A stretch of DNA of 64,000 bases from Phytophthora colocasiae (lineage: Eukaryota; Oomycota; Peronosporomycetes; Peronosporales; Peronosporaceae): the NCBI GenBank assembly GCA_018806915.1, contig JAGKQI010000101.1, forward strand, positions 1,054,001 to 1,118,000. Direction: 5' to 3'. A model generated the notes under the pieces. That model saw only the letters and a program-made list of their open reading frames with translations. It was not told the origin of the DNA and did not search any database. The position numbers were made by a program, and so were the translations under genes. Each line of letters starts with the position of its first letter. Within the stretch, counting starts at the first letter, position 1. Positions 62,756 to 64,000 of this stretch are shown in pieces.

Positions 62756-63403
62756 ATGAAACCTAGCTCTAACCAGGGCGATGACGTTGAGATTGCACTG
62801 GGCCGTCGTCTGTCCAAGCTCTCGAATAATTCCAAGCACGCGTTCACGCTCAATCAGGTCCAGCGCGTGAAAGTATGCGGCACATATGACCGTCAAGATC
62901 AAGACGGCGCTACCGTGTACGTGCTCGACGTGTACCTGCAGTACGTTCAAAGAGGTTTACCAACAACTCCAGGAGAGACCACAAGTGAGCGGAGATCGCG
63001 GTTGGAACAGGAGAAAGACGAGGCCGAGCCGGAATACCAGGTAGAACACCGCTATTCGGCCTTTCGTGAACTGCGGAAGCGCATCACCAAGATAGTGAAC
63101 GACCGGGAGCACATGCGCTGGTGCGCATATTGCAGTCGCGTGACGTGGATCACATCTGTCGAGGGTTTTCCTTCGCGGTTACCGAATCGCGGACGGTGGG
63201 CAGTTTGTACAGGCTGGCGAAGACTTTTGATTCACATGAGGAAGAGAAAACTGGAACGATTCGTGAACCAAATACTACGTGCTGCCAAAGACTTATCCTA
63301 TCGACGAGGAGGAGGACAATGCCACAGGTTTCTTGAGGTCTCTCAAATGCTCAATACGTTTCTTATAGACCCAGATTTACGTCCGGAAGGCTGTGTATGG
63401 TGA
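62756..63403 (+). CDS. PX-like domain protein
   Basis: 215 residues, MKPSSNQGDDVEIALGRRLS. The set of family landmarks is complete: LNQVQRVKVCGTYDR, VEHRYSAFRELRKRI, WCAYCSRVTWIT with CxxC, FPSRLPNRG, LERFVNQILRAAKDLSYR and QCHRFLEVSQMLNTFL, ending CVW like the product of 8965-9702 (SVW). It is nearest to the members of the left cluster even though it lies 49 kb away. A piggyBac-like element ends only 116 bp before its ATG, so most of its original promoter has been pushed 4 kb upstream. Role as for the family. Confidence 0.8.
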   Translation: MKPSSNQGDDVEIALGRRLSKLSNNSKHAFTLNQVQRVKVCGTYDRQDQDGATVYVLDVYLQYVQRGLPTTPGETTSERRSRLEQEKDEAEPEYQVEHRYSAFRELRKRITKIVNDREHMRWCAYCSRVTWITSVEGFPSRLPNRGRWAVCTGWRRLLIHMRKRKLERFVNQILRAAKDLSYRRGGGQCHRFLEVSQMLNTFLIDPDLRPEGCVW

Positions 63404-63460
63404 AGATAAAAACTTTCTGAAACAACAAGTTATTGCAATAACACCGACAAGTTGTTGCTT

Positions 63461-63972
63461 TTATCCGTGGACAGCGGTGTAGTTGTAGTACACCGTGTTC
63501 TCGAACTCCGAGTTGCAGTAGGGGAACGACACGTCCGAGTCCGTCGGGGCGAAGAGAGTCTTGCCCGACGTGTACGTCACGTAACAGCCCAAGAACGTGC
63601 ACACTACGACAACATTAAGAGCAGGGATCTTCTCGTACATCGGAATGGAGCTCCAGCATTTCTTGAGCAGGAATACAATCGGCAGGATGATACTGTTGAG
63701 CGAGATACACGAAGCGCCCACAAAGTCCGACAAGTCCGAGAAATGATCCTTTAGCACAATTGATAGAACCACCAGCACAACGATAATGGCTACACGCATC
63801 AAGACGTACTTGATCACGTTGCCACCGCGATATTCAGCCGCTTCAGCCTCAGCATCTCCAAAATGCGGGTTCTCAGCGTCGGCTACCGAGATGTACGACA
63901 TACCCGAGCGACGCTCCGACGTGGCATTGACTGACGGGTTCACGATGGATTCCTTTGCTGGAGTTTCCATAT
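63461..63972 (-). CDS. 3' exon of an amino-acid-permease-like gene (partial)
   Basis: 169 residues to the stop at 63461. Three hydrophobic segments are seen: YVLMRVAIIVVLVVLSIVL, VGASCISLNSIILPIVFLL and ALNVVVVCTFLGCYVTYTSG. The pattern (basic Arg before the first, VGA.....N and ILP in the second) is that of the last spans of AAAP (SLC36/SLC38-type) amino acid transporters. The family has about 11 spans, so at least 250 residues are missing. A CTACGCAG acceptor just upstream at 63973 indicates an intron, with the earlier exons beyond the window. Convergent with the PX gene, 57 bp apart. Confidence 0.6.
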
Positions 63973-64000
63973 CTGCGTAGGTTAAACCACTCTCTACGTC

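Noticed and set aside
1..64000. CRISPR arrays, bacterial operons, rRNA or tRNA genes
   Set aside because: No regularly spaced direct repeats with unique spacers and no rRNA segments were seen. I could not run a tRNA search and saw no convincing tRNA by eye. Introns mark the DNA as eukaryotic.

Overview
The window looks like nuclear DNA of an oomycete, most likely Phytophthora or a close relative. Genes are compact, introns are few and about 55-150 bp with GT..AG ends, and intergenic gaps are short. They alternate with Ty3/gypsy, piggyBac-like, pogo-like, Harbinger-like and Mutator-like DNA. The genus is an inference from style, not from a database match.

Region 1 (1-13,990) is a cluster of small single-domain PX-like proteins. 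All carry a CxxC inserted in the PX fold and a third conserved Cys near the C-terminus. The cluster contains a 1.7-kb inverted repeat whose arms carry identical PX genes. One arm holds a pogo-like transposon at a TA site and the other arm keeps the empty site. Another PX gene is split by a 694-bp Mutator-like element with a 10-bp target duplication. Further PX genes lie at 19.6-20.4 kb and 62.8-63.4 kb, and a very divergent relative at 48.4-49.1 kb.

Region 2 (14,148-29,813) is the conserved, metabolic part. It holds a six-exon MSH3-like mismatch repair gene, a membrane-anchored multicopper oxidase, an intact Harbinger-type transposase ORF, three tandem zinc alcohol dehydrogenases that differ in mitochondrial presequence, and a hexose-type MFS transporter with one intron.

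Region 3 (30,135-42,279) is one dead gene spread over 12 kb. A member of a 7-TM plus EF-hand-like membrane family has been opened twice. A 3.9-kb piggyBac-like element sits at TTAA, and a 6.3-kb gypsy element with nearly identical LTRs sits at a GCCGA duplication. Three other members of the family stand at 49.2-58.0 kb, two of which share a recently homogenised 5' third.

Region 4 (42,417-48,057) is a divergent pair of large paralogous membrane proteins with long extracellular Cys/Asn-rich domains.

Region 5 (54,337-62,636) holds a decayed TIR element with a Ulp1-protease-like remnant and a second piggyBac-like element. The two piggyBac copies share a hairpin motif, (T)ATGTTGG-N5-CCAACAT(A), near the element end and repeatedly inside the transposase introns. 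I consider this the most novel signal here. The window ends in the 3' exon of an amino-acid-transporter-like gene.
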